In this document: one piece after another, positions 26,701 to 34,292 of the stretch
How positions within the stretch are numbered: the stretch's first letter is position 1
How the letters are laid out: every line of letters starts with the position of its first letter
Source of the DNA: Oxynema aestuarii AP17
GTDB lineage: Bacteria > Cyanobacteriota > Cyanobacteriia > Cyanobacteriales > Laspinemataceae
Direction: 5' to 3'
DNA: 64,000 nt
NCBI RefSeq assembly: GCF_012295525.1
Contig: NZ_CP051167.1
Location: 4,633,501 to 4,697,500 of the forward strand
Translations under genes and position numbers: made by a program
Notes under the pieces: model-generated
The model's database searches: none
The model's input: the letters and a program-made list of their open reading frames with translations, nothing else
What the model was told of the DNA's origin: nothing

Positions 26701-27491
26701 TGCAAAAACTGATAAAAACTATAAGCATACGATCCGGCTTGAATTAACTTAGCGCTTTCTTTATCTTTACGCTTAAATGCCGTAAAATAGCGCATTAAAT
26801 CTTGAGAAAAGTGCAAATCAAAATCTTCTTGCTGTCCGGTATCGATCCGCAGTTTGGAAAACACACTTTTCGATCGCAAATACTTAATTTCAGTCGCGAG
26901 TAGCTGTCGCAACATTTCGATTTCGTCGAGGGGGACTAAATCGGCGGCGGATTTAACCGAAAATACGGATAAATCGACACAAACAATCCGGTGTTTTTGA
27001 CGATGACGCAACCATAAAAGGGTATCGGCTTGCAAAAATTGGCCTTTACCTTTGTATTGTAAGGTGAGGCGATCGCTTTCTTCGCCCATACCTAGTTGAG
27101 CGAAATAGTCCCGTATTCGATCCCTCTCGCTTTTTTGGGAAGTTCCTACCGTATTGTCGTTACCAAAATTGCATTGATAGTAGAGAATTTCTACCTGTTC
27201 TAGTTGACGTTTTTTCCAATTAGTAGCCTTTAAATATTCTCGAAGAAAGTTTAATCCCGATACAAATCCTTTGAGTAAAAAAAACTGCGTCCATTGAGTG
27301 ACGATCGCGACATTTTGAGGGGCGATCGCCTCATATTTCTTAACAATTCGGCGGACAATTTTCGATAACCTGAGACTTGCTAACTCCTGTCGGTAACACG
27401 AACCGAAAGGATGGCGAAGATTGCGACGTTCGATCTCCGCCAAAATGCCGATATTGAAGCCCACCTCAAAGAAGCGCCCTAATTCTTCCAT
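23790..27491 (-). CDS. Large helicase-like P-loop protein with an unrecognised N-terminal domain
   Basis: A 1233-residue protein I cannot assign to a named family. The P-loop is LFLTGNPGIGKTTAIANFLK (about 412-430) and Walker B is HLFIAIDEITGDD (about 613-625). A second RecA-like lobe has ILVYIQDKRRLQELIEQL, then VIFMTSSASRGLSFPKA (motif V-like, about 820-836) and MEVIQVIYRARG (motif VI-like, arginine fingers at about 861-863). The order fits a superfamily 2 helicase. Residues 1-400 are unlike any domain I know. LQADTLLW...IVCVDLS (about 153-175) might be a nuclease-like strand pair. The long C-terminal part is helical. Codon use is visibly more AT-rich than in neighbours. It stands alone between uvrC and the sulfate operon, behind 13-bp direct repeats. 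A defence or DNA-processing role is speculation. Confidence 0.7.
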   Translation of the reverse strand: MEELGRFFEVGFNIGILAEIERRNLRHPFGSCYRQELASLRLSKIVRRIVKKYEAIAPQNVAIVTQWTQFFLLKGFVSGLNFLREYLKATNWKKRQLEQVEILYYQCNFGNDNTVGTSQKSERDRIRDYFAQLGMGEESDRLTLQYKGKGQFLQADTLLWLRHRQKHRIVCVDLSVFSVKSAADLVPLDEIEMLRQLLATEIKYLRSKSVFSKLRIDTGQQEDFDLHFSQDLMRYFTAFKRKDKESAKLIQAGSYAYSFYQFLQQFGRLKDAKSLILNVVGYSDRQISNLSISLDNIDLLKTCAYIYKNEPSNAQIQETRHQVLEIVRRNAAKSFENGTHLVNQLLDILSNHSANGISQVVHQEHLDNFVNSIGIVDDDLADRLQVERGSQLRSAHAQLIEKALNSDDIYLFLTGNPGIGKTTAIANFLKQHFDEGFLFLYISPRKQVNLDILEKFKDKTGNLCDDRLFCITSNSVIIKENNGLKTVLYHANKSQNHFTLNTVNFIPINDRNTNSKKSERPTSLEQTRQDTIRSLKNRSSGVLQSLCEALNGIVTQEISNHTIATVAIQSLRMTGEESSTLTHLDRIFASAYNSREERVIPEKMAAISRRIKHLFIAIDEITGDDSGVSFFKGIREFINKFNLAEYGFNLKIIVADASIVDSQVIEQHLSDSSPELDKIYVRRTKSDIEPLSVKEFNFHRNKARSINTNSYPASSLDFTYKVFLETIEFSQNPFKYDANNALVSSIQERIFKDICNLLDREGSAQILVYIQDKRRLQELIEQLKNQRKQFQYCSDYLEIHANLSDPEKSLIQQYKQDAKVIFMTSSASRGLSFPKARHILVDIPQFQIERNLMEVIQVIYRARGNYWENEELKTLDNLSKEIIFYLGDRAIYYPGTSESYSEEEMKLSKAFSRQESLLNVLNILLVLKVSILTRIVGAGRLGRKKDYSIIPIGGKSVSASGMTFTDRMANLIRQLKNEHRRLPSHQQLKRVYTSLEKLLDRAEFVLDKRSQQDFQETYLSLKNSFFSKFVEACHRFDRLLDLKDIETGYLNGNLLVVPISNRRLEESYTIALETQIKQYATPDLIEDMRAIGRNQQYPENLQAAIEDGALELIELLEGERSQSQYLELNSAESDRYYAIPLFAFVSSETLRDYFKNYPRDLEDHRRFRSLLSSYVRCLYPVYNTLPIGYKYEEFPFLIFRSYSLEQIRYKMFADRYLLRSHELNVLNLILAKE

Positions 27492-27520
27492 GGTCTCACA
27501 CCTGCTCGCATTTCCTTAAA

Positions 27521-27559
27521 GCATCTCTTTAAAAGATCTCTTTAAAAGATCTCTTTAAA
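27521..27559. repeat. Three 13-bp direct repeats upstream of the helicase-like gene
   Basis: Units at 27521-27533, 27534-27546 and 27547-27559. The last two are identical (AGATCTCTTTAAA) and the first differs by two bases. They fill most of the 82-bp gap between the cysW stop and the start at 27491, so they lie in the promoter or leader of the helicase-like gene. They could be operator iterons. Confidence 0.85.
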
Positions 27560-27573
27560 TTATACACCAGGTG

Positions 27574-28437
27574 TTATCGAAGGTCTTCGATTTTGGTTTT
27601 GCGTTCCAAAATCTCCTTGAGAACTAAAGTGACGACTCCGAGACACGACAGCAACACCGCCGCCGAAAAGGCTGCTTGGGTTTGATATTGCTTGTACGCT
27701 TCCTCGACAAATAAAGGCAGGGTTTGGGTTTTGCGGATAATATTCCCGGAAACGACGGCGACGGCCCCAAATTCGCCCATCGCGCGCGCATTTGTGAGGA
27801 TCAGTCCGTAGAGTAAACCCCAGCGAATGTTAGGCAAAGTGACACGCCAGAAAATTTGCCAGTCTGTGGCGCCGAGGGTTTTCGCCGCTTCTTCTTGGTC
27901 GGCGCCTGTTTCTTCGAGCACGGGAATCACGGAACGGGCGACGAAGGGCAAAGTGATAAACAAAGTGGCAATGACGATGCCGGGAAGGGCAAAAATCACT
28001 TTAATGTTGGCAAAATCGAGGATCGAAGCAAACCATCCATTGCGTCCGTAAAGCAAAACGATCGCCAATCCCGCCACCACGGGAGAGACAGAAAAGGGTA
28101 AATCAATGACGCTGGTAATTAAGGTCCGTCCCGGAATTTTATCGCGGGCGATCGCCCAAGCCGCACATAATCCAAAAACTGTATTAATTGGAATCACAAT
28201 CGCGGCAACAATTACAGTCAAAGTAACGGCATGTAAAAACGCAGGTTCGGCGAGATTATGCAGAAAAGGGGCAATGCCTTTGCGAAATGCCTGAAAAAAT
28301 ACATTTATTGCTGGAATAAGCAACACTAATCCGAGGTAAACGATCGCAACAGCGATCGCAATTATTTTTCCCCAATCAATCTGTTTTTGATGATGGTAAA
28401 TTGCTAAATTAGATCGATCTTGATTGACTTCATGCAT
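27574..28437 (-). CDS. cysW: Sulfate ABC transporter permease CysW
   Basis: A 287-residue inner-membrane permease of the sulfate/thiosulfate importer. It has about six transmembrane helices. The EAA loop EEAAKTLGATDWQIFWRVTLP contacts CysA, and GEFGAVAVVSGNI is the typical CysW block. Its ATG overlaps the end of cysT by 8 bp, which indicates translational coupling. It is the last gene of the operon. Confidence 0.95.
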   Translation of the reverse strand: MHEVNQDRSNLAIYHHQKQIDWGKIIAIAVAIVYLGLVLLIPAINVFFQAFRKGIAPFLHNLAEPAFLHAVTLTVIVAAIVIPINTVFGLCAAWAIARDKIPGRTLITSVIDLPFSVSPVVAGLAIVLLYGRNGWFASILDFANIKVIFALPGIVIATLFITLPFVARSVIPVLEETGADQEEAAKTLGATDWQIFWRVTLPNIRWGLLYGLILTNARAMGEFGAVAVVSGNIIRKTQTLPLFVEEAYKQYQTQAAFSAAVLLSCLGVVTLVLKEILERKTKIEDLR

Positions 28438-29227
28438 AGCGTCTTCCCCAAGTTTGTAAAAGATTGATAGCTAATAAAATTAGCAACGAAACGACTAACA
28501 AAACCGTACCGATAACTGTTGCTCCATAATAGTCGTATTGTTCCAAGCGTTGAAAGACTAAAACGGGAGCAATTAAATCTTTAAAAGGAATGTTGGACGC
28601 GACGATGACGATCGAGCCGTATTCCCCGACTGCTCTTGAAAATCCCAAGGCAACACCGATTAAAATCGGGGAAATCATTTGAGGAAGAAGAACTCGCCAA
28701 AACGTTTGGCTTTTCGATGCCCCCAAACACCAGGCACATTCTTCGATTTCGGGTTCAATTTCTCGCAATACAGGTTGTAAGGTTCTGACCACAAATGGTA
28801 AAGAAATAAACAGCATTGCGACCCAAACTCCCAATCGCGTAAATGCAATTTTAATCCCAAGAGGAGCGAGTAAAGAACCGATCCAACCATTTTCGCTGTA
28901 AACTGTTGCTAAACTCAATCCGGCGACTGCCGTGGGAAGGGCAAAAGGCAAGTCGATCGTCGCATCGACAATTCGTTTGAATGGGAATTCATAACGCACT
29001 AAAACCCAAGCGATTAAAGTGCCAAAAATGCCGTTGAGTCCGGCAGCGAGTAAGGCGGTGATAAAGGTGACATCGTAAGCGGCGATCGCGATCGGACTGG
29101 TCGCAATTCGCCAAAATTCGGCGAATCCTTTGGTAGACGCACTGAGCAATAAGGCGGCGATCGGTAACAATAACATGATGGTCATGTAGCCGAAAGTTAT
29201 CCGCCACGGCCAGGAAATGTGTTTCAT
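28430..29227 (-). CDS. cysT: Sulfate ABC transporter permease CysT (CysU)
   Basis: A 265-residue permease that pairs with CysW to form the sulfate channel. Six hydrophobic segments are visible. Diagnostic blocks are DLPFALPTAVAGLSLATVYSENGWIG, EECAWCLGASKSQTFWRVLLP (EAA loop) and SRAVGEYGSIVIVASNIPFK. It lies 59 bp downstream of the second binding protein and overlaps cysW. Confidence 0.95.
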   Translation of the reverse strand: MKHISWPWRITFGYMTIMLLLPIAALLLSASTKGFAEFWRIATSPIAIAAYDVTFITALLAAGLNGIFGTLIAWVLVRYEFPFKRIVDATIDLPFALPTAVAGLSLATVYSENGWIGSLLAPLGIKIAFTRLGVWVAMLFISLPFVVRTLQPVLREIEPEIEECAWCLGASKSQTFWRVLLPQMISPILIGVALGFSRAVGEYGSIVIVASNIPFKDLIAPVLVFQRLEQYDYYGATVIGTVLLVVSLLILLAINLLQTWGRRYA

Positions 29228-29286
29228 TATTTGACGTTATTTGACGTTGTTTTATGTTATTCGTGCAATGTATCTTGGCAACGGTC

Positions 29287-30327
29287 TTAAGGGCCGATCG
29301 CCGCTTCAATGCGATCGAAGATCCCCCCTTCGTCGAAAAACTGGGCTTGTAAGGCATCCCAACCCCCTAAATCTTCGATGGTGTATAAATTCTTCACTGG
29401 GGGATAGCGGTCGGCAAACTCTGCCGCCACTGTGGGATCGACGGGACGAAAGCCGACTTTGGCGAATTCCCGTTGCGCTTCCGGCGTAAACAGGTATCGC
29501 ACAAAAGCTTCGGCGACTTCTCGATTGCCGTGGGCTTCGACATTGCGATCGACCACGGCGACTGCATGTTCGATCGCCAAGTTAACCTCGGGAACGAAGT
29601 AAGCAATCGGGCGATCGTTTAATTGTGCTAAAATCAACTCGTTTTCGTAATTAATCAGCACGTCGGCGCGATGGTCGCGAAAGAAAATATCCGTCGCTTC
29701 CCGTGCGTCCTTCGGCAAGGCGGGAGCGTTGGCAAATACATTGCGGGTAAACTGCAAAGCTTCTTCCGGACTCCCCCCCGTTTCGGTTACCGAACCCCAG
29801 AGAGCGAGGAAATTCCAACGGGCGACACCGGAAGTTTTCGGGTTAGGCGTCAACACGGTCACCCCGGTTTTTGCTAAATCTGCCCATGTTTTAATTTGCT
29901 GGGGATTGCCCTCGCGAACCGCCAGGGCCGGAACCGATCGCGTCACGATCGCCCCATTTGGCGCCTCTTGTTCCCACCCCGGATCGATCAGTCCGGCTTT
30001 CTCGATTTGCCGGATATCGAGGGTCAACGCGAGGGCGACGACATCGGCTTCTAATCCGTGTAATACCGTCCGGGTCTGGTTTCCAGAGGCGCCGTAACTT
30101 TCACGAACGACCACGGTTTGACCGCGATCGCGCTGCCACTGCTCGGCAAATTGGGGAATAATGTGCTGGTAAGCGGCATGAGTCACCATGTAAGATACGA
30201 GAGTCAACTCTACCGTGTTCTCCGACTTTTCCGACGGCGAACACCCCGCGATCGCCCCGATTAAAACTGTCCCGATTCCCAAAGTTAGCGCTGGAAAAAT
30301 TCGCCAGCAAGAGCGATTTTTGTTCAT
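29287..30327 (-). CDS. Sulfate-binding lipoprotein, second copy
   Basis: A 346-residue periplasmic binding protein that delivers sulfate to CysT/CysW. The signal peptide ends in the lipobox AIAGC, so lipid anchoring is expected. The mature domain starts VELTLVSYMVTHAAYQHIIP. Binding and fold blocks include ESYGASGNQTRTVLHGLEAD, NPKTSGVARWNFLALWG and FAKVGFRPVDP. I prefer the ATG at 30325-30327 (MNKNRSCW) over the TTG two codons upstream. It is clearly homologous along its whole length to the preceding gene, 46 bp upstream. Confidence 0.93.
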   Translation of the reverse strand: MNKNRSCWRIFPALTLGIGTVLIGAIAGCSPSEKSENTVELTLVSYMVTHAAYQHIIPQFAEQWQRDRGQTVVVRESYGASGNQTRTVLHGLEADVVALALTLDIRQIEKAGLIDPGWEQEAPNGAIVTRSVPALAVREGNPQQIKTWADLAKTGVTVLTPNPKTSGVARWNFLALWGSVTETGGSPEEALQFTRNVFANAPALPKDAREATDIFFRDHRADVLINYENELILAQLNDRPIAYFVPEVNLAIEHAVAVVDRNVEAHGNREVAEAFVRYLFTPEAQREFAKVGFRPVDPTVAAEFADRYPPVKNLYTIEDLGGWDALQAQFFDEGGIFDRIEAAIGP

Positions 30328-30373
30328 TTTCAAAACCCGAAATTGCCATTCATATCCGCAATATCACCGAACC

Positions 30374-31399
30374 TTAGCGATTAATTTCGGCGAGCATTTT
30401 ATCGAACAATGCCCCTTCATCAAAAAATTGAGTTTGGACTTGATCCCAGCCGCCTAAATCTTCAACAGTAAATAAAGTCTTAACCTCCGGATACTGCTCT
30501 TTAAACTCTTCAGCGACACTGGCATCGACGGGGCGAAAACCGACCTTAGCAAATTCCCGTTGTGCTGCTGGCGTGAATAAATATTCGACGAAAGCTTCGG
30601 CAACTTCCCGGGTTCCATGTCGGTCTACATTGGCATCGACAACGGCGATTGGATTATCAATAGAAATATTGACATCGGGAACGACATAGGGAAGTTTTTG
30701 ACCGTTAATGGCGGCTAAAATTACCTCATTTTCATAGTTGATTAACACATCTCCTTGACCTTGTTTGAAGAAAACATCGCTCGACTCTCGGGCATCTCTG
30801 GGTAAAATGGGGACGTTTTTAAAAACTTGAGTCACGAAGTTTTCGGCTGCCGTTTCGTCCCCTCTCGTGCGGGTTGCGGCTCCCCATAAGGCGAGGAAAT
30901 TCCAGCGCGCGCCCCCGGAGGTTTTCGGATTGGCGGTAATAGTGGCGACATCTGGCTTGGCTAAATCTTGCCAGGTTTCGATCTGTTTGGGATTGCCTTC
31001 TCGGGTGACTAAAGCGGCGACGGATTTATGAACGATCGCCCCGTTCGGCGCTTCATTTTCCCAGCCCGGATCGATGAGTCCGGCTTCTTCAATTTTTTGA
31101 GTATCTAAGGCTAACGCGAGGGCGACGATATCGGCTTCTAACCCGTCAACAACGGCACGAGTTTGAGAGCCGGAACCGCCATAACTTTGAGTGAAGGTGA
31201 TATCTTGCCCGTGCTTTTCTTTCCATTCCGCAGTGAATTTAGGAATGATGTTTTCATAAGCAGCGCGGGTAACGGCATAAGAAACTAGGGTCAATTCGAG
31301 GGAATTTTCTGACGATCGCTCGCCCCCGGTGCAAGCGGCGATCGCCACACCGGAAAAAGTTCCGACGAGCAATAGAGCGATAGAACGATGCCAATTCAT
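30374..31399 (-). CDS. Sulfate-binding lipoprotein, first copy
   Basis: A 341-residue solute-binding protein of the sulfate importer. The signal peptide ends in the lipobox AIAAC. Mature blocks parallel those of the second copy: LELTLVSYAVTRAAYENIIP, QSYGGSGSQTRAVVDGLEAD, NPKTSGGARWNFLALWG, FAKVGFRPVDA. Divergence in the hinge and surface regions suggests that the two copies may differ in affinity or ligand (for example sulfate against thiosulfate), which is inference. A 245-bp spacer separates it from cysA. Confidence 0.93.
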   Translation of the reverse strand: MNWHRSIALLLVGTFSGVAIAACTGGERSSENSLELTLVSYAVTRAAYENIIPKFTAEWKEKHGQDITFTQSYGGSGSQTRAVVDGLEADIVALALALDTQKIEEAGLIDPGWENEAPNGAIVHKSVAALVTREGNPKQIETWQDLAKPDVATITANPKTSGGARWNFLALWGAATRTRGDETAAENFVTQVFKNVPILPRDARESSDVFFKQGQGDVLINYENEVILAAINGQKLPYVVPDVNISIDNPIAVVDANVDRHGTREVAEAFVEYLFTPAAQREFAKVGFRPVDASVAEEFKEQYPEVKTLFTVEDLGGWDQVQTQFFDEGALFDKMLAEINR

Positions 31400-31644
31400 G
31401 AGAACTTTTCCTTTAATCTACGGTAAGTCGGTCAAGATTATGGAGTTAATAGTTACGAGGGTCGATTGTACGCGGTTTGAGATAGAAATGCAATCCCACC
31501 AGGGAGGAAATGAGAGAGAGCCATGAAAGAAGAGCCAACCGGGCTGCCCCGGCGCGCTCTCCTTGCAAAGAGAAACCGGATCTGGAGCGAGACAATCGGT
31601 TAAAAAAGAGGAATTTAGGCTAAAATAAGAGAGAATCAGTCAAA

Positions 31645-32661
31645 TTAAATCGAATAATCCAAGGGAAACGATTTTGCTTCCCTAGGACTGACGAAGACTC
31701 GTTGTTGCGGTTCGAGATTGAGTTCGTCGAACCGTTCCCGGCTTAAATGGGCGACCACCATCTGACCGTCATCGAGTTGCAGTTCCGCTTGAATTTCCCA
31801 ACCGAGATTGACGATTCTCACGACGCGCGCCGGGGCGCTGTTGTCGCTGGCGACCGGGGCGACGGCTACATCGTGAGAGCGAACGAATACCTGTTTTCCG
31901 GCGCCATCGACGGGCCGATCTTGGAAAATGCGCGAATGACTGGGTAAAACGTTGACCGGACCGATGAAACTCATCACGAACGGCGTGGCGGGGCGATCGT
32001 ATATTTCCGAGGGGGACCCGACTTGTTCGATGTGACCTTGATTGAAAATGGCGATTTCGTCGGCGACTTCCATCGCTTCTTCTTGGTCGTGGGTGACGAA
32101 CACCGTGGTGACGTGGACTTCATCGTGGAGGCGGCGCAACCAAGCGCGCAAATCTTTGCGAACTTTTGCATCTAAAGCGCCAAAAGGTTCGTCGAGGAGC
32201 AACACTTGGGGCTCGACGGCGAGGGCCCTCGCCAGGGCGACCCGTTGTCGCTGACCGCCGGAGAGTTGGTTCGGGTAGCGATCGCCCAAACCTTCTAATT
32301 GAATTAAATTGAGCAGTTGTTCGACACGCCTTTTGACCTTTGCTTTGGGCAGTTTCCGAATTTCCAGTCCGAAGGCGATGTTTTGCCGAACTGTCAGATG
32401 TTTAAATAGGGCGTAATGCTGGAAAACGAAACCGATATTACGCTCTTGGACGCTTTGGTAGGTGGCATCCTGACCGATCAGCCAGATTTTGCCGCTATCT
32501 GGGGTTTCCAAGCCGGAAATCAAGCGCAATAAGGTAGATTTTCCCGAACCGGACGGGCCGAGTAAGGCCATCAGGCAGCCCGTTTTCACGGTCAAACTGA
32601 CGGAATCGACGGCGGCAAAATTTCCGAATCGTTTCGAGACGTTTTCGACAACAATACCCAC
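31645..32661 (-). CDS. cysA: Sulfate ABC transporter ATPase CysA
   Basis: A 338-residue ATPase that powers sulfate import. Walker A is [16 protein letters not shown], the Q-loop is in [12 protein letters not shown], the signature is [17 protein letters not shown], and Walker B is [12 protein letters not shown] with the switch His in [12 protein letters not shown]-terminal TOBE-type regulatory domain (about residues 240-338) ends [10 protein letters not shown]. It is the first gene of the reverse-strand operon, with two binding proteins, cysT and cysW following in order. It diverges from dusA. Confidence 0.96.
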   Translation of the reverse strand: MGIVVENVSKRFGNFAAVDSVSLTVKTGCLMALLGPSGSGKSTLLRLISGLETPDSGKIWLIGQDATYQSVQERNIGFVFQHYALFKHLTVRQNIAFGLEIRKLPKAKVKRRVEQLLNLIQLEGLGDRYPNQLSGGQRQRVALARALAVEPQVLLLDEPFGALDAKVRKDLRAWLRRLHDEVHVTTVFVTHDQEEAMEVADEIAIFNQGHIEQVGSPSEIYDRPATPFVMSFIGPVNVLPSHSRIFQDRPVDGAGKQVFVRSHDVAVAPVASDNSAPARVVRIVNLGWEIQAELQLDDGQMVVAHLSRERFDELNLEPQQRVFVSPREAKSFPLDYSI

Positions 32662-32904
32662 GGTTGGTGACCTCTCAGGGAGTGATTTAAAAGTCGTTTT
32701 CCCTAACTTAATTGTGACACGAGATCCACAAGTTGGCCGAGACGGGACGATCGCCTCGGCAAAAATCTACGGTAAATTAGTCGGGATACTGTACTTTTAT
32801 AGCATACCCCGGCGATCGCCCGATCGCCCGTCTCCCCTTTTTCTGCAAAAATTAAGCTAATTTTGCAATAATATTGCAACTTATCTCGACCATTTCCACC
32901 CAAA

Positions 32905-32957
32905 GATCTAAAATCAAAACAAACTCAAATCAAAGCAAACTCAAATCTCAAATCAAA
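32905..32957 (+). repeat. ATCTAAA/CTCAAATC-type repeat leader of dusA
   Basis: The 53 bp before the dusA ATG consist of GATCTAAAATC followed by repeated (A)CTCAAATCAAA and CAAACTCAAATC units. The run is A-rich and lacks a ribosome site. It is related to the heptamers before phr, the ABC permease, the WD40 gene and the J-domain gene. Confidence 0.7.
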
Positions 32958-33980
32958 ATGACTTCAACCCTTCCCCGTTCTGCTCCTGTCCTCGACTCCC
33001 CCGACGATCGCCCGGCGGGCCGTCCCTTGAGTGTGGCGCCGATGATGGATCGGACCGATCGCCACTTCCGCTATTTCATGCGTCAAATTACCCGCGAGAC
33101 TTTGTTGTATACCGAGATGGTGGTCTCGGCGGCGATTATACACGGCGATCGCGATCGCCTCCTGGGGTTTTCCCCGGAAGAAAAACCGCTTGCCTTGCAA
33201 ATAGGCGGCGACGACCCGCGCGAATTGGCGGAATGCGCCCGAATTGCCGAGGATTTCGGTTACGACGAACTCAATTTAAACGTCGGTTGTCCCAGTTCTC
33301 GGGTGCAGAATGGCAATTTCGGCGCCTGTCTGATGGCCCGACCGGAACGGGTGGCGGAGGCAGTAGCGGCGATGCAGGCGGCGACGCGCTTACCCGTGAC
33401 CGTCAAACACCGGATCGGTATCGACGATCGCGACCGCTACGAGGACATGGCTCACTTTGTGTCGGTGGTCGCCGAGGCGGGCTGTCGTCGTTTCACGGTT
33501 CACGCGCGCAAGGCGTGGTTGTCGGGGTTGAATCCCAAGGAAAATCGCAATGTTCCGCCGTTGCGTTACGCCGATGTCTATCGGTTGAAGCGGGAGTTTC
33601 CGCATTTGTGGATCGAAATCAACGGCGGGATTAAAACGGTGGCGCAAATCGAGCAGCAGTTGCAGCAGGTCGATGCGGTGATGGTCGGACGGGCCGCTTA
33701 CGACGATCCTTATTTATTCGCCCCGTGCGATCGCGCTATTTTCGGGGTAGCCTCGGCGCCGCCGACCCGTCACGAGGTGGTGGAACGGATGCTGCCTTAT
33801 ATCGATCGCTGCGTGGGCGCCGGGGTGCGCTTGCACAAAATTAGCCGTCACCTGTTGCAACTGTTTGCGGGACAGCCCGGGTCGCGCGCCTGGAAGCGCC
33901 ACATCAGCGAACACGCCTGTCGTCCCGGGGCCGGATCGACGGTGATTTGTGAAGCGCTCGCTCGGGTTCCTCGGGGATAA
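32958..33980 (+). CDS. dusA: tRNA-dihydrouridine(20/20a) synthase DusA
   Basis: FMN enzyme that reduces uridines 20/20a in the tRNA D-loop using NADPH. The 340-residue protein shows PLSVAPMMDRTDRHFRYFMR, LQIGGDDPRELAECA and the signature ELNLNVGCPSSRVQNGNFGACLM with the catalytic Cys. VTVKHRIGIDD and AVMVGRAAYDDPYLF complete it. I start at the ATG at 32958, because the 28 codons upstream are a repeat-rich leader. The next feature downstream is the CRISPR leader. Confidence 0.95.
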   Translation: MTSTLPRSAPVLDSPDDRPAGRPLSVAPMMDRTDRHFRYFMRQITRETLLYTEMVVSAAIIHGDRDRLLGFSPEEKPLALQIGGDDPRELAECARIAEDFGYDELNLNVGCPSSRVQNGNFGACLMARPERVAEAVAAMQAATRLPVTVKHRIGIDDRDRYEDMAHFVSVVAEAGCRRFTVHARKAWLSGLNPKENRNVPPLRYADVYRLKREFPHLWIEINGGIKTVAQIEQQLQQVDAVMVGRAAYDDPYLFAPCDRAIFGVASAPPTRHEVVERMLPYIDRCVGAGVRLHKISRHLLQLFAGQPGSRAWKRHISEHACRPGAGSTVICEALARVPRG

Positions 33981-34292
33981 GGGGGTCGGCAGTCGGCGCG
34001 ATCGGCTTCAGGTCGGGCGATCGGCGTTTTTGTAACGATTGTTTGCGCGAGGGTTGACCGATGACGGAAAGAGCTTTATGGTTGGATACAGCGATCGAGG
34101 GATTGGCAGCGAGCCTTATCTGTTTTTTCTGCAGTTACGGTGTCGTGATTACCTTCTTCCTCGTTTTTGCCCGATTTTGGGCAAATCCTCAGTCGCCAAA
34201 ACAAAGCGTTAAGTTTTGTAACGGACGGCCTCCGTACTCTGGCGCAAACGCACCTTGAAAACCAGATACAGCAAGGGTTTCAATGGCATAGG
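33981..34292 (+). promoter_or_regulatory. Putative CRISPR leader
   Basis: Non-coding spacer between dusA and the first repeat. The terminal part (from about 34190) has an AT-rich run, then GCACCTTGAAAACCAGATA and GGGTTTCAATGGCATAGG directly before repeat 1. That resembles leader ends I know from cyanobacterial arrays. The degenerate repeat is at the other end, so the leader and promoter should be here. A 65-residue frame (34061-34258) is not convincing as a gene. Confidence 0.6.

Noticed and set aside
27574-32661. Possibility that the ABC operon is for molybdate or phosphate
   Set aside because: Both binding proteins, CysT and CysW have sulfate-family blocks, and CysA matches the sulfate type.
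34061-34258. 65-residue frame in the CRISPR leader with a hydrophobic stretch
   Set aside because: No clear ribosome site, no family, and its position in the leader makes a gene unlikely.
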